Shown here one piece after another: positions 7,931-17,885 of a stretch of 64,000 nucleotides of DNA; the first letter of the stretch is position 1; each line of letters begins with the position of its first letter. The stretch spans positions 410,487-474,486 of the forward strand of contig JAJGOT010000602.1 in the NCBI GenBank assembly GCA_022457155.1, read 5' to 3'. Source of the stretch: Cladopsammia gracilis. Taxonomy: Eukaryota; Cnidaria; Anthozoa; Scleractinia; Dendrophylliidae. The translations under genes and the position numbers were made by a program. The notes under the pieces are model-generated. The model worked only from the letters and a program-made list of their open reading frames with translations. It was not told where the DNA came from and made no database searches.

Positions 7931-7942
7931 CTTATATATATA
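7931..7942 (+). promoter_or_regulatory. TATATATA motif before the zinc-ribbon gene
   Basis: CTTATATATATA abuts the ATG at 7943 and fills the whole gap after the protease stop. Similar motifs abut ATGs at 9683 and 11084, which ties the right module to the promoter type of the left module. Confidence 0.5.
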
Positions 7943-8101
7943 ATGGTAAAATCATATTGTGTTAGACAGAAGAAAGTCACTGAATGTGTTCCAGGAAGCG
8001 AACGATATGTGAAAACTAAAAATGGTCGAACTATGTTGAAATGCACTTGTGCTGAATGTGGTATAACAAAAACCAAATTTGTCAAAAATAAGGGAAACTA
8101 A
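7943..8101 (+). CDS. small basic zinc-ribbon protein, likely N-terminal part of the PLA2 protein
   Basis: A 52-residue Lys-rich protein with cysteines at 6, 15, 34, 36 and 39, the last group forming CxCxxC, and a KNGR motif between the clusters. It resembles the short viral zinc-ribbon domain DUF5679. In Polinton-type elements such a ribbon can be joined to a phospholipase domain. Here it ends at TAA (8099-8101), and the phospholipase frame opens at 8092 in another frame, overlapping by ten bases. I infer one ancestral gene that broke in this overlap. Confidence 0.55.
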   Translation: MVKSYCVRQKKVTECVPGSERYVKTKNGRTMLKCTCAECGITKTKFVKNKGN

Positions 8102-8727
8102 AAGGCCCGTCTGAAGGGGCGGGCTTATTTGATATTGAAGGAAGTCACAGTCTTGGTGAAATTGCAGCTAAAAGTGCTTTAAAAGGTTTGTATAATTTAG
8201 GCAGAATCGGAGCATCAAAAGCAATTAAATCTGATTATGTGAAACAAAAGATCAGAGGAATGGCTGATAAATATTTGGATCAAGCCTTAGATAGTTTAAC
8301 TTCAGATATTAGTAAGAAAATAGATCCATTGCATAAAGGTAGTGGGATTGATATTCATAAGGCCATTGGGAAGCTTCCGAAACCAAAAGGAGGGTGGACA
8401 TTACCCGGTCATAAATATACTGGGCCTTATAATGATTTAGAGAGTCAATTGAAATATGACCCAACAACTGGCAAAATATTAGAAATATATGACCAACCTA
8501 CAGGAAGAACGGATGCCACTGCCATGCAGCACGATGTTGATTATAGTGTTTGTAAAGACGACAGAAAGTGCAAGAATAGAGCAGACAGAAAAATGGTTAA
8601 AGCTTTAGATGAAGTACCATACGATGAGAGACAATGGGGTCATTGGTTGGCTAGAAACACGATTGATATAAAACAAAAACTTGGATTAGGTGTTAAAAGT
8701 AAGTCAAAAAACGTCACAAGGAGTTGA
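8092..8727 (+). pseudogene. parvovirus-type phospholipase A2 virion protein, separated from its N-terminus
   Basis: The frame is open from 8092 to 8727, with no ATG before the domain; the first listed start is a TTG at 8188. A helical region rich in Lys and Ala precedes the phospholipase domain. Numbering from the TTG, the Ca-binding loop is KYTGPYNDL (76-84), and the catalytic HDxxY motif is HDVDY (His115, Asp116, Tyr119) with paired cysteines nearby. This domain in parvovirus VP1 and adintovirus proteins hydrolyses membrane phospholipids during entry. Residues specific to the site are all present, so the lesion is only at the 5' end. The stop overlaps the start of the integrase gene. Confidence 0.7.
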
Positions 8728-9668
8728 GTAATGATTGGGCTGAACTCCTTGCAAATGAACTACATAAACCAATCAAACGGAAATTTCAAAAGAGACGTGT
8801 TATTGTTAATGGAATAGATGATATTTGGAGCGCTGACCTTGTAGAAATGCAGAAGTTTTCAAAATGGAATAAAGGATATAGATATTTGTTAAACATCATT
8901 GATGTGTTTTCGAAATTTGCTTGGAGCATTCCTATTAAAAATAAAACAGGTGATACAATCACTGAATCATTTGATGATGTTATTAAAAAATCAAAACGGA
9001 AACCTAAATTTATTTGGGTAGACCAAGGATCTGAATTCTATAATAAAACTTTCAAAGACTGGTTAAAGAAAAATAATATTGAGATGTATTCTACTTTCAA
9101 TGAAGGTAAAGCTGTTGTTATTGAGAGATTCAACAGAACATTAAAATCTAAAATGTGGAAACAATTTACAGCTCAAAATACAACACAATATTTAGACATG
9201 TTACCAAAACTATTAAATGAATACAACAGTACAAAGCATTCAAGCATTAAAATGAAACCTATTGAAGCATCTATGAAAAAGAATGAAGGAACTGTTTATT
9301 TCAATCTATATGATATGGAACCATCATCATCAAAAGTAAAATTCAAAGTTGGTGATAAGGTTAGAATTTCAAAGTATAAAAGAAAGGTATTTGATAAGGG
9401 TTATACAAGTAATTGGAGTGAAGAATTATTTATTGTTAATAAAATTCAATACACTAATCCTATAACTTACAAATTAAAAGATCTCAATGATGAATCAATA
9501 GAAGGATCTTTCTATCAACAGGAGTTATTAAAAGCCAAGCAGGATGTTTTTCGTATAGATAAGGTTATCAAAAGAGACTATAAGAAAAAACAAGCTTTGG
9601 TATCATGGTCTGGTTATCCAAAAGAATTTAATTCATGAATACCGTTAAAAGATGTCAAAAATATATAA
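8724..9668 (+). pseudogene. retrovirus/Polinton-type integrase with C-terminal chromodomain, stop in the chromodomain
   Basis: The open part (8724-9638) encodes 304 residues. The DDE triad is visible as D38 (SADLV), D100 (WVDQGSEF) and E134 (VIERFNR), with 33 residues between the last two. A Lys-rich SH3-like region follows (about 200-260), then a chromodomain from about 274 with a W-x-GYP core. An in-frame TGA at 9636-9638 cuts the chromodomain, and the frame stays open for nine more codons to a TAA at 9666-9668 that gives a natural domain end. The gene has only a TTG at the expected start, overlapping the PLA2 stop by four bases. Both points suggest a decayed copy. The enzyme inserts the element into host DNA. 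Confidence 0.8.
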
Positions 9669-9682
9669 TGTTTATATATATC

Positions 9683-10069
9683 ATGAGTGGCATTGAGAAA
9701 TATATCAAAAAAATAAATTTTCAAATTCAGGAATGTGAAGATGAAATAGGCAATCTTCATGATAAAATATATGATAATGAGCGCAGATTGGATCTGTTAC
9801 AATATAAAAAGAAATTATTGAAACTTTATCACAAAAAAATACATGAAATTGATGAAGATATAACATTGAAACAGTTATTGAATATTATCTGCAATGAGAT
9901 AGAAAACAATAGATACGATGATGAATGTAATGTGTTGAAACAAACCAAAGTGGATAATGTCAAATATCTCAAACGTGAAAATAATATTTTTGCACCTGTG
10001 AATACAACAAGTAATGCAGATTTCGAGAGATTGAGAGACATTCATTTGATTAATGAGACTTGGCTTTAA
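9683..10069 (+). CDS. small coiled-coil protein of unknown function
   Basis: A 128-residue protein starting at the ATG after TTTATATATATC (the AT-rich promoter type of this block). The earlier start at 9635 lacks such a motif. Residues about 5-85 are charged helices with heptad spacing (E/K/L/I). The C-terminal 40 residues are more polar. There are no cysteines in zinc spacing and no membrane segment. It lies 15 bases after the natural end of the integrase and is co-directional with it. Unrecognised. Confidence 0.5.
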   Translation: MSGIEKYIKKINFQIQECEDEIGNLHDKIYDNERRLDLLQYKKKLLKLYHKKIHEIDEDITLKQLLNIICNEIENNRYDDECNVLKQTKVDNVKYLKRENNIFAPVNTTSNADFERLRDIHLINETWL

Positions 10070-10158
10070 AAAATACAATCAGTAACATTAGAACACTAAT
10101 CAGGGATTTAAAGGATATGTGAGATGATTTAAACATAATTATCTAACATATATATAAG

Positions 10159-10207
10159 TTCTCAGTTCATACTGTATACTGTTCATACTTCTCAGTTCAC
10201 ACTGTAT
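10159..10207. repeat. two 19-bp direct repeats, 30-bp period
   Basis: TTCTCAGTTCATACTGTAT at 10159 recurs at 10189 with one substitution. It lies in the gap between the convergent coiled-coil and HNH genes, where it could be a 3' processing or replication element. Function unknown. Confidence 0.6.
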
Positions 10208-10236
10208 TTGTTACTTTTTGGTAGCCAAAAACATAA

Positions 10237-10997
10237 TTATTTCTGGCTATTCATTTTACATTTTTTATTGTGATTATATTTATAATTATTTTTGTGTGTA
10301 TTATCACATTTTGGACATTTATATTCTTTGTTTTGCCATCTTTTGACAGCTTTCATTTGGTGTTTCTTTTTGTCTTCATCTGACACTCTTTTTGGTCTTT
10401 TGTTATCTGATGTTTTGTAGTTATCAGGCATATCCTCTTTTTTGATATACTCAAATTTATAAATAAATTTCCATTTAATTTTGATACACCTGATTTATAA
10501 TTATTAATACCTTCACATGTCATTTTAACAATACCAGCATTTATTTGGAGATGTTGTTGAACAGCATACATACTATTAAAATATGAAACTTCTTTTGTGA
10601 CAATATTAGTTGCTTTCACACACTTTTTATTTTCATGATTTTTGGCAACAAATGAATAATCTCGATTCTTAGCTGATTTTTTACAATTCTGTTGTTGTGT
10701 CATTATTTGTAAATTACATAAGCGATTGTCTTCCTTATTATTATTAATATGATCAATCACTTTTCCTTCAGGAATAAGACCATTGAAACATTCCCAAACG
10801 AATCGATGGACATAATATGATTTTTGTTTACCACCATATTTTCTCGCTAAACACATAAGGTATCCATTATTATGATGATTACCTGTGTGAGGTACCTTCT
10901 TGATGATATTGATTACATTTCCATTATCATCTGAGGCATATAAATCATAAACTGGGTGAACAGAATAAACGCACTCGTTGATTTCAATCTTACTCAT
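10237..10997 (-). pseudogene. HNH homing-type endonuclease with C-terminal zinc finger, frame broken
   Basis: The first frame (10997-10353) has an N-terminal domain with YxVHRFVWECFNG, then an HNH core with VIDHINNNKEDNRLCNL (His-Asn type), followed by a NUMOD-like helix-turn-helix region with SMYAVQQHLQ. From about 10460 the natural-looking sequence continues in a different frame, down to 10237, ending in a CxxC...H...C zinc-finger-like tail. One small indel near 10455-10465 would account for this. The ATG at 10997 is preceded on the minus strand by TACTATATTATA. Free-standing HNH genes of this type are mobile passengers of viral genomes. Only 86 bases separate this start from the divergent polymerase start. 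Confidence 0.7.
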
Positions 10998-11083
10998 TAT
11001 AATATAGTATTACATAATATTCCTTTAAAAGGGTTTAGATTCATGAAATGGCTTAAAGAGATATCACTTATATAATATATAGA
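10998..11083. promoter_or_regulatory. divergent promoter region between HNH gene and DNA polymerase
   Basis: The 86-base spacer holds ACTATATTATA next to the HNH start on the minus strand and ACTTATATAATATATAGA next to the polymerase ATG on the plus strand. This repeats the arrangement of AT-rich motifs abutting start codons seen in the left module. Confidence 0.5.
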
Positions 11084-14000
11084 ATGGAAAAAATAATCTC
11101 ATATAATAATATGAATAAAAGTGATCTCAAGAAATTGAGTAAATCACAACTAATTAAACTGTTAATGAAACAGAATGCTAAGACAACCCCAAAAGTTGTA
11201 ATAGTAGATGACGAAAAACAACATAGGAGACCAGTTCCTACACCAAGAAAATCTGTTAGGCAGATGGTTAAAAACTATGAAGACAATATTATTTTACCAC
11301 CTATGGAGTTCAGAGATGATTACAAACCAGTTCCAGCACCAAGGACAAAGAAAATAAAACCAATTCCAACACCTAGAACTAAAATAGAGCAAACAGACAA
11401 AGCTCTAAAAGGTTATACTAAATCCTTCGAAATTACATTAAAGAATAATAAAGACCCTTTAACACAATTACAACAAACAAGAAAAGGTATTGAAAACCAT
11501 TTTAAAAGCCTACTAAGTGATACAAAAGGAATTAAATTTGTTGAAACACTAAAGGTCACATTTGAGAAACTAGCTGGTGATGAAATAGTGTCTAAGACTG
11601 CATATTTTAACAGTGTGGCTCAGACGATTATTAACCACATAGAAATCGCTGAAGCGTTACAATTGTCTAAACAACAGATATTAAATAGTGTAGCTCAATG
11701 GATTTCTGAGGGTTCTGGATGGACAATTAGATCTATTGACAACCACTATATTAATATTGTTAAATACGAACCATTAAAGGGATCATCTTACATTCAATTA
11801 CCTTCAGAACTAAGAAATAGTGCTAAGGGATTGATAAACATGAAAAATAAAGACAATGAGTGTTTTAGATGGTGTCATATAAGGTACTTGAACCCTCAAG
11901 ACAAATATCCACAGAGAATCAAAAAAGTCGACAAAGATTTTATTGAAAAATTAGATTACTCTGGAATTCAATTCCCAGTGACTGTCAAACTGTATAATAA
12001 AATAGAAAAACAAAATGAAATCAACATCAATGTATTCGGTTATGAGGAAAAGCAACCATATCCTATCTATGTATCCAAAGAAAAGTACGAAGATCATATA
12101 AACTTGTTATTGATCACAGAAAACGAAAACAAACATTATGTATTAATAAAAGACTTCAATAAATTCATGTACAATCAGACGAAACACGAACACAGAAAAC
12201 ATTTTTGCATGCATTGTCTACAATGCTTCAGTTCTGAAACAATCCTTAATAATCATAAAGAAAACTGTATTGTAATTAATGGTAAACAAGCTGTAAAAAT
12301 GCCTGAAAAAGATAATAACATATTAAAATTTAACAATTATCATAAACAGTTAGCTGTTCCATTTGTAATCTATGCTGATTTTGAGGCTATTACAGAAAAA
12401 GTACAAGGATGTCAACCAAACAATGATAAATCATATACTGAATCATATCAAAAACATAAAGACTGTGGATATGGATACAAAGTCGTCTGTTGCTATGATG
12501 ATAAATACAGTAAACCAGTTCAGGTCTACAGAGGCGAAAGAGCTGTATACAAATTCATGGAAGCTATGCTGGAGGAAGTTAAATATTGTAAGAAGGTTAT
12601 GAAAAAAGAATTCAATAAACCATTAAGAATGACCAAAGACGATGAAGAAGAATTCCAAAAAGCTGATAAATGCCATATATGCGAGAAAGAATATAACGAA
12701 ACCGATCTAAGAGTAAGAGATCACTGTCATATAACTGGTCAGTACAGAGGATCCGCTCATCAAGATTGTAATTTAAAACTCAGAATAAAACCAGAAGAAA
12801 TTAAAATACCTGTGATATTCCATAATCTCCGTGGGTATGACTCTCATTTCATCATGCAAGAGATCGGTGAAATAGTCAAGAAGCATACATATACAAATAA
12901 AAAAGGTGAAAAATGTCAAATGAATATCAATGCAATTCCGAATAATATGGAAAAGTATATGGCTTTCATGTTGGGTAATCACTTAACCTTTCTCGATAGT
13001 TTCCAATTCATGAGCTCTGGTTTGGAAAAACTGGTGAGTAATCTACCAAGAAAATCATTAAAATATACCTCTCAAAAATTCACAGGTAAAAAGCTTGATC
13101 TGATGGCTAGAAAAGGAGTATACCCTTACGACTACATGGACAGTTTTAATAAATTCGATGAAAAGCTACCACCGAAAGATAAATTTTACAGCATATTAAA
13201 TGATGAACATATATCAGACGAAGACTATAAACATGCCCAAAATGTGTGGAATACATTCTCTCTTAAAAATATGGGTGAGTACCATGACTTATACCTTAAA
13301 TCTGACATCATTCTGTTAGCTGATGTATTCGAAAACTTCAGGAAAACATGCCTAGAATACTATAAACTTGATCCATGTCATTATTTCACATCTCCCGGTT
13401 TGTCATGGGATGCTATGCTAAAAATGACTGACATTAAATTAGAGCTTATGGTCGATATTGATATGTTTCAATTTTTTGAAAAGGGCATGCGTGGCGGAAT
13501 CAGCTATATAGCCAACCGCTATGGAAAAGCAAACAATAAATACATGAAAACATATGATGAGAAGGCGCCCTCAAAGTATATCATGTATCTTGACGCCAAT
13601 AATCTGTATGGCTGGGCAATGAGTCAATACCTTCCAACAGGCGGATTCAGATGGATGACACAAAAACAGATCGATAAGATAGACCTAGCCAAGTATAAAG
13701 AAGATAGTGAGAAGGGTTTGATACTGGAAGTAAATTTAGAGTATCCTGAAGGGTTACACAATCTTCATAATGACTACCCGCTAGGACCGGAAAAGGTTAA
13801 AGTAACTGAGAGTATGTTGTCTGGGTATTGTAAAAACATCGCGAAGAAATATAAAATATCAACTGGTTTAGTTCATAAATTGATACCAACCTTGAAGAAC
13901 AAAGAAAAATACGTGCTCCATTATAGGAACCTTCAATTATACACTGATCTTGGTTTGAAAATAACTAAAGTCCATCGAGTACTAGAGTTTGATCAATCTC

Positions 14001-14857
14001 CTTGGTTAAAACAGTATATCGACTTTAATACAGAAAAAAGGAAGAACGCAAAAAATGCTTTTGAAAAAGACTTCTTTAAACTTATGAATAACTCTGTATT
14101 TGGTAAAACGATGGAAAATATTAGAAAGCGAGTAGATGTAAGACTAATCACCGATGAAAAAAAACTATTGAAATATGCCAGTAAATCAACGTATGTTAGT
14201 AATAAGATCTTCAACGAAAATCTAGTAGCTGTGCATAAGATCAAAGAAACACTTACCCTAAACAGGCCGGCATATGTGGGTATGTGCATCTTAGATTTAA
14301 GCAAGACGTTAATGTACGATTTCCATTATAACTACATTAAAAAGAAATATGAAGACAAAGCCAAGTTACTCTTCACAGACACAGACAGCTTGGCCTATGA
14401 AATCGAAATTGAAGATGTATACCAAGACTTTTGGAATGATAAAAATAAATTCGATAACAGCGACTACCCTGAAAGCTCACCGTATTTTGATAAGACAAAT
14501 AAAAAAGTTATTGGTAAATTCAAAGATGAAGCCGCAGGAGTTCCTATTTGTGAATTTGTTGGGTTGCGATCCAAAATGTATAGTTACATAAAAGATAACC
14601 AAAAAGAAGGAAAGACAGCCAAGGGAATCAAAAAGAATATTATCAAAAATAATATCAAGCATCAAGATTATAAAGAAACGTTATTAGGAAATAAACAGAT
14701 GCATCACACTATGAAAACAATAAGAAGTCAAAACCATAAATTAGGAAGTTATGAAATCAATAAAGTATCACTCAGCTGTTTCGATGACAAAAGATATATA
14801 CTGGAAGATGGTATAAATTCATATGCTTATGGACATTATAAAATGACAAAGAATTAA
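11084..14857 (+). CDS. polB: protein-primed-type family B DNA polymerase
   Basis: A 1257-residue intact polymerase of the Polinton/adintovirus type, replicating a linear genome. Order: Pro/Lys-rich N-terminus with repeated P-x-P-x-PR motifs (about 45-105), a CxxC...H...C finger near 380, Exo I with D432/E434 (YADFEA), an inserted Cys/His module near 528-562 (CxxC...HCH...H-x3-CN, endonuclease VII-like), Exo II near 585 (HNLRGYDSHF), Exo III near 735 (YLKSDIILL), polymerase motif A at D837 (LDANNLYGW), motif B near 1003 (KLMNNSVFGKT), motif C D1099-T-D1101-S, and a KMYSY motif. All catalytic residues are present. Length is at the upper end for the group. It is the only long gene of the right module with no visible lesion. 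Confidence 0.9.
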   Translation: MEKIISYNNMNKSDLKKLSKSQLIKLLMKQNAKTTPKVVIVDDEKQHRRPVPTPRKSVRQMVKNYEDNIILPPMEFRDDYKPVPAPRTKKIKPIPTPRTKIEQTDKALKGYTKSFEITLKNNKDPLTQLQQTRKGIENHFKSLLSDTKGIKFVETLKVTFEKLAGDEIVSKTAYFNSVAQTIINHIEIAEALQLSKQQILNSVAQWISEGSGWTIRSIDNHYINIVKYEPLKGSSYIQLPSELRNSAKGLINMKNKDNECFRWCHIRYLNPQDKYPQRIKKVDKDFIEKLDYSGIQFPVTVKLYNKIEKQNEININVFGYEEKQPYPIYVSKEKYEDHINLLLITENENKHYVLIKDFNKFMYNQTKHEHRKHFCMHCLQCFSSETILNNHKENCIVINGKQAVKMPEKDNNILKFNNYHKQLAVPFVIYADFEAITEKVQGCQPNNDKSYTESYQKHKDCGYGYKVVCCYDDKYSKPVQVYRGERAVYKFMEAMLEEVKYCKKVMKKEFNKPLRMTKDDEEEFQKADKCHICEKEYNETDLRVRDHCHITGQYRGSAHQDCNLKLRIKPEEIKIPVIFHNLRGYDSHFIMQEIGEIVKKHTYTNKKGEKCQMNINAIPNNMEKYMAFMLGNHLTFLDSFQFMSSGLEKLVSNLPRKSLKYTSQKFTGKKLDLMARKGVYPYDYMDSFNKFDEKLPPKDKFYSILNDEHISDEDYKHAQNVWNTFSLKNMGEYHDLYLKSDIILLADVFENFRKTCLEYYKLDPCHYFTSPGLSWDAMLKMTDIKLELMVDIDMFQFFEKGMRGGISYIANRYGKANNKYMKTYDEKAPSKYIMYLDANNLYGWAMSQYLPTGGFRWMTQKQIDKIDLAKYKEDSEKGLILEVNLEYPEGLHNLHNDYPLGPEKVKVTESMLSGYCKNIAKKYKISTGLVHKLIPTLKNKEKYVLHYRNLQLYTDLGLKITKVHRVLEFDQSPWLKQYIDFNTEKRKNAKNAFEKDFFKLMNNSVFGKTMENIRKRVDVRLITDEKKLLKYASKSTYVSNKIFNENLVAVHKIKETLTLNRPAYVGMCILDLSKTLMYDFHYNYIKKKYEDKAKLLFTDTDSLAYEIEIEDVYQDFWNDKNKFDNSDYPESSPYFDKTNKKVIGKFKDEAAGVPICEFVGLRSKMYSYIKDNQKEGKTAKGIKKNIIKNNIKHQDYKETLLGNKQMHHTMKTIRSQNHKLGSYEINKVSLSCFDDKRYILEDGINSYAYGHYKMTKN

Positions 14858-14984
14858 ATCAAAAAATAACTTTCCTTAATTCAATCCTGTGTAGACTTCC
14901 TGTGTTTCCGAGAATTGTGTCACGCAAAGGATTCTATTATGTGGAATCACGCAATGGAATAAACGCACCATTTTGTTTTTATTA
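14858..14984. other. short noncoding tail after polB
   Basis: AT-rich sequence without an open gene. It contains CACGCAAAGGATTCTATTATG and a similar ATCACGCAATGGAATAAACG, two related short motifs about 25 bases apart, before the 26-bp repeats begin. Confidence 0.4.
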
Positions 14985-15050
14985 ACATATAGTTTCATTA
15001 TTTTATGGAAACATATAGTTTAATTATTTTATGGAAACATATAGTTTTCC
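14985..15050. repeat. 26-bp tandem repeat, 2.5 copies
   Basis: Units start at 14985, 15011 and 15037 (third partial), each beginning ACATATAGTTT and ending TTTTATGGAA. The first two differ at one base. ATGGAAA recurs twice more downstream. The position between polB and the terminal palindrome is where terminal or origin repeats of such elements could lie. Confidence 0.75.
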
Positions 15051-15102
15051 AAAAACTGGTTTACATTAAATGGAAACAAAACACTGGTTACCATCATATG
15101 GA

Positions 15103-15178
15103 AAGTAGTTAAGACTTGGCTTGGCATCAGATCAGTTTTGCAAAACTGATCTGGTGCCGCCAAGTCCTTAACTACTTA
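15103..15178. repeat. 76-bp palindrome at the right edge of the viral block
   Basis: Arms of about 37 bases (left from AAGTAGTTAAG, right to CTTAACTACTT) pair with a few mismatches and small indels around TTTTGCAAAA. Its AGTAGT...ACTACT ends match those of the larger palindrome at 7299-7512, while the interiors differ. It may be the right terminus of the element or a second foldback of the same family. Confidence 0.65.
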
Positions 15179-17634
15179 ATACTTAGAGTAATTGAGGAGG
15201 TAACTGAGGATGGTAGCATTTATTTTCGGAGTTTTTAAGACGTCTTTTTGTGTATCTTTAGCAAACAGCAAAGTCGAATATATTTCCTGTGCATCTTTTC
15301 TGTTATTGGAATGGTCAATGTTTGTGGGCGACATTTGAAACTAATTAGATATTTAGGCTTCCGTTATCTGTAGCATTAACACACCTCCTAAGTGTTTAAT
15401 AACTACAAAACGTCAACGTACAAACGTCTTGAAGTAACTTACTGCAGATGGTTTCAAAAAAAAACATCAGTAAAAAAAAACGAGCACACGGAAAGACAAC
15501 AGCCAAAGAACAAAAGAAGGTTAACATAGAATGGTGGGATATCACGGCTTAGCACTATAAGTCCATAATTTGCAATTATAATAACGAATGATTATTGTTC
15601 TCGCGAAACTCTCATTAAAATAAAAACACATGGAGAACAGGCTTGGGAAACAGGGACCGAAAGTTGTATTCTGTTGTTGCATTACCTGCTGTAACGTCAC
15701 CTCTTAAATCGAATCCAAGGCCTCTTGCTCAACAGGACAACAACACCAGGAAGCTAAGCTGGAAACTTACTTGATTTTGCTTGCCGTAGACTAAAAAAAT
15801 CATGTTTTTTTAAAACAACGTCTTTTCAAAGAACCCGCGAGCTATGCGATAAATAAAATAAAGTTTCGTTTTTTTCTCCAAAACCATCTTCAGTTGTATA
15901 GGATACAGTTAACATAACGATGGTATTTCAACTTCACATTTATTACTTGCATCTCAACTTAATTAATTTACAATGTTTATTTCTTCTTGTTATAATCTGT
16001 AATATATGTGACGGAAATCTTTCAAGTTTGTTCAAAAACTGAATAATCAATTAATGATAACAATTAAGAAGAAATCATGATTTCTTCAATAAACTTAAGG
16101 TAAATAATAAAACGACAAAAGTAAATAAATGAATACATTGTTTATTAACAACCAACCATTGTAGCAAGAGAACTGAATTACGGCGAATTACAATATAATT
16201 TAGGATATCAAAAAGTTATTTACCCCTTGAGGTGGCTAAACACAGTTTCACAGTACCTACAGTGTACGTCATTCATTGTCATCTTAAAACTACTAACGTC
16301 GATCTGGGCGCCCAAAATTGGTGAGGCATTCGATTAAGCAACAAGCAATATATTTTGATATTTTTGTTGAGCTTTTAGGGTGTTGCCATGGCAACACGGT
16401 GGATTGTAAATCAACCTGCAATATTCGGTTTCGTTTATTTTCAGAAAATCTAGTCGTTAGATTAAGAAGGTTCAACAACCGATGAGAGCGCACGAACACA
16501 TAACCGGTGGATCAAACAAATCTTGCCACTTTGGTGATTAAGTGTTTTATGTATCACATGGTCAACTGTTCAATGTATGAGCAGCTGCCTTCTTCAAGGA
16601 AAAGTTCCTATTTGCCAGCCATACACTAGACCTGGTGATTACCTGCAACTTAATAACAAAAGACGTTTTTGTTTGTGGGGGGTGGGTTTAATAACATGTA
16701 AAAATCATTTAGGTATTTTAAAAAATACTACATTTATCATCTGCTTCCATAACAAGGACGACGTCAACGTCATCCCTAACTCGGGACCCTATATCTCATA
16801 GCACACTTGCATTCATTGCCTAATGCTTACTTTGCGACGGTACATTTCTAGAGAGAATGGACCGAGGCTTTAAACGAGATCTAAATCTTAGTCAACGTCT
16901 TACTATTGTTTACTCTCCCTTTAATAAGAGAATAACCGTTGGTTAACAATTTGACCTCGGGCGAAAATTATTATTATTATAAGTGATAGTAATAGTAATT
17001 GGACTGAGTGAAGTATAGTTAATAAAGGTATTAAACAGGACTCAGTGAAGTCCAATTCGGTCTGTAATCACAAGAGTGATTAACAAAATCGGACGACCGC
17101 GAAGCGGGAGTCCGATTTGTTTAATCACAAGTATGATTATGTGAGATGACGTAATTGCAATATAGAGAACACGTGTAAGCTCTTCGACCGCGTGCGAGAT
17201 GAAAAGGTTTTTCAAGTGTAGAAATGAAAATTGTAAACTGTTTGGACTTCGGGTCCACTACTTCCAGCACATTAAAGCGTTGTTTAAAAATCAGTTGTTT
17301 GTGCCTGGCAATTACAGACAGAATTGGACGACACGAAGTCCTGTTACCAATTAATCATAACTATATAACAAAATTTGAGGATAAAACGTTAAATGGTTAC
17401 ACGATTTGGTGATTAATAACATAACAATCGACTGTGTTTTTGACCGAGATGCAGGCACGGAAAATGATGGCGCGCGCAAATGACGCGTACTGTCCAATTA
17501 CATCGTCCAATTACAAGCATGACGCGTAAACTGTCCTATTAATGCTCTAATCGGGCCAGCTGATAACCAATCAAATTCGAGAATTTTGTTATAGTTTTGA
17601 TAAAGGGAGTAATTGGGCGAGTAATTACAAATGG
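15179..17634. other. noncoding repeat-rich DNA
   Basis: No gene supported. Contents: a hairpin with AATCGGAC...GTCCGATT arms at about 17081-17120, several TCCAATTAC and GACGCGTA motifs around 17470-17540, and an (ATT)-rich patch near 16969. Open frames are short and unlike proteins. Confidence 0.5.
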
Positions 17635-17885
17635 CGCCAGGATGCTTTGAAATTACGACCACGATTACCCCTAAATTATACGACACGAAATTCAGATACT
17701 AATTAATCGCATTAACAACAAAGTTCGAGATTAAGAAGTCTATGTGGACCTTTTTGTACTCAAAACGTCAAGGATATTTTCTATTTAAGTGCACCTGATT
17801 GACGCGTGCGCAACGTAGGTGTCCAATTACAGCTATCCAACTAAAACAAATTATAATTGGATAGCTGTGATTGGACACCCAGGTG
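17635..17885 (+). repeat. dispersed repeat, copy 1, with internal inverted repeat
   Basis: The segment recurs in reverse orientation at 57565-57835. Shared blocks include AAGTGCACCTGATTGACGCG, AAAACGTCAAGG and TAATTAATCGCATTAA, with flanking differences. Its right part has an inverted repeat: GTCCAATTACAGCTATCCAA at 17820 and TTGGATAGCTGTGATTGGAC ending near 17876. It looks like a nonautonomous DNA transposon. Confidence 0.65.
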
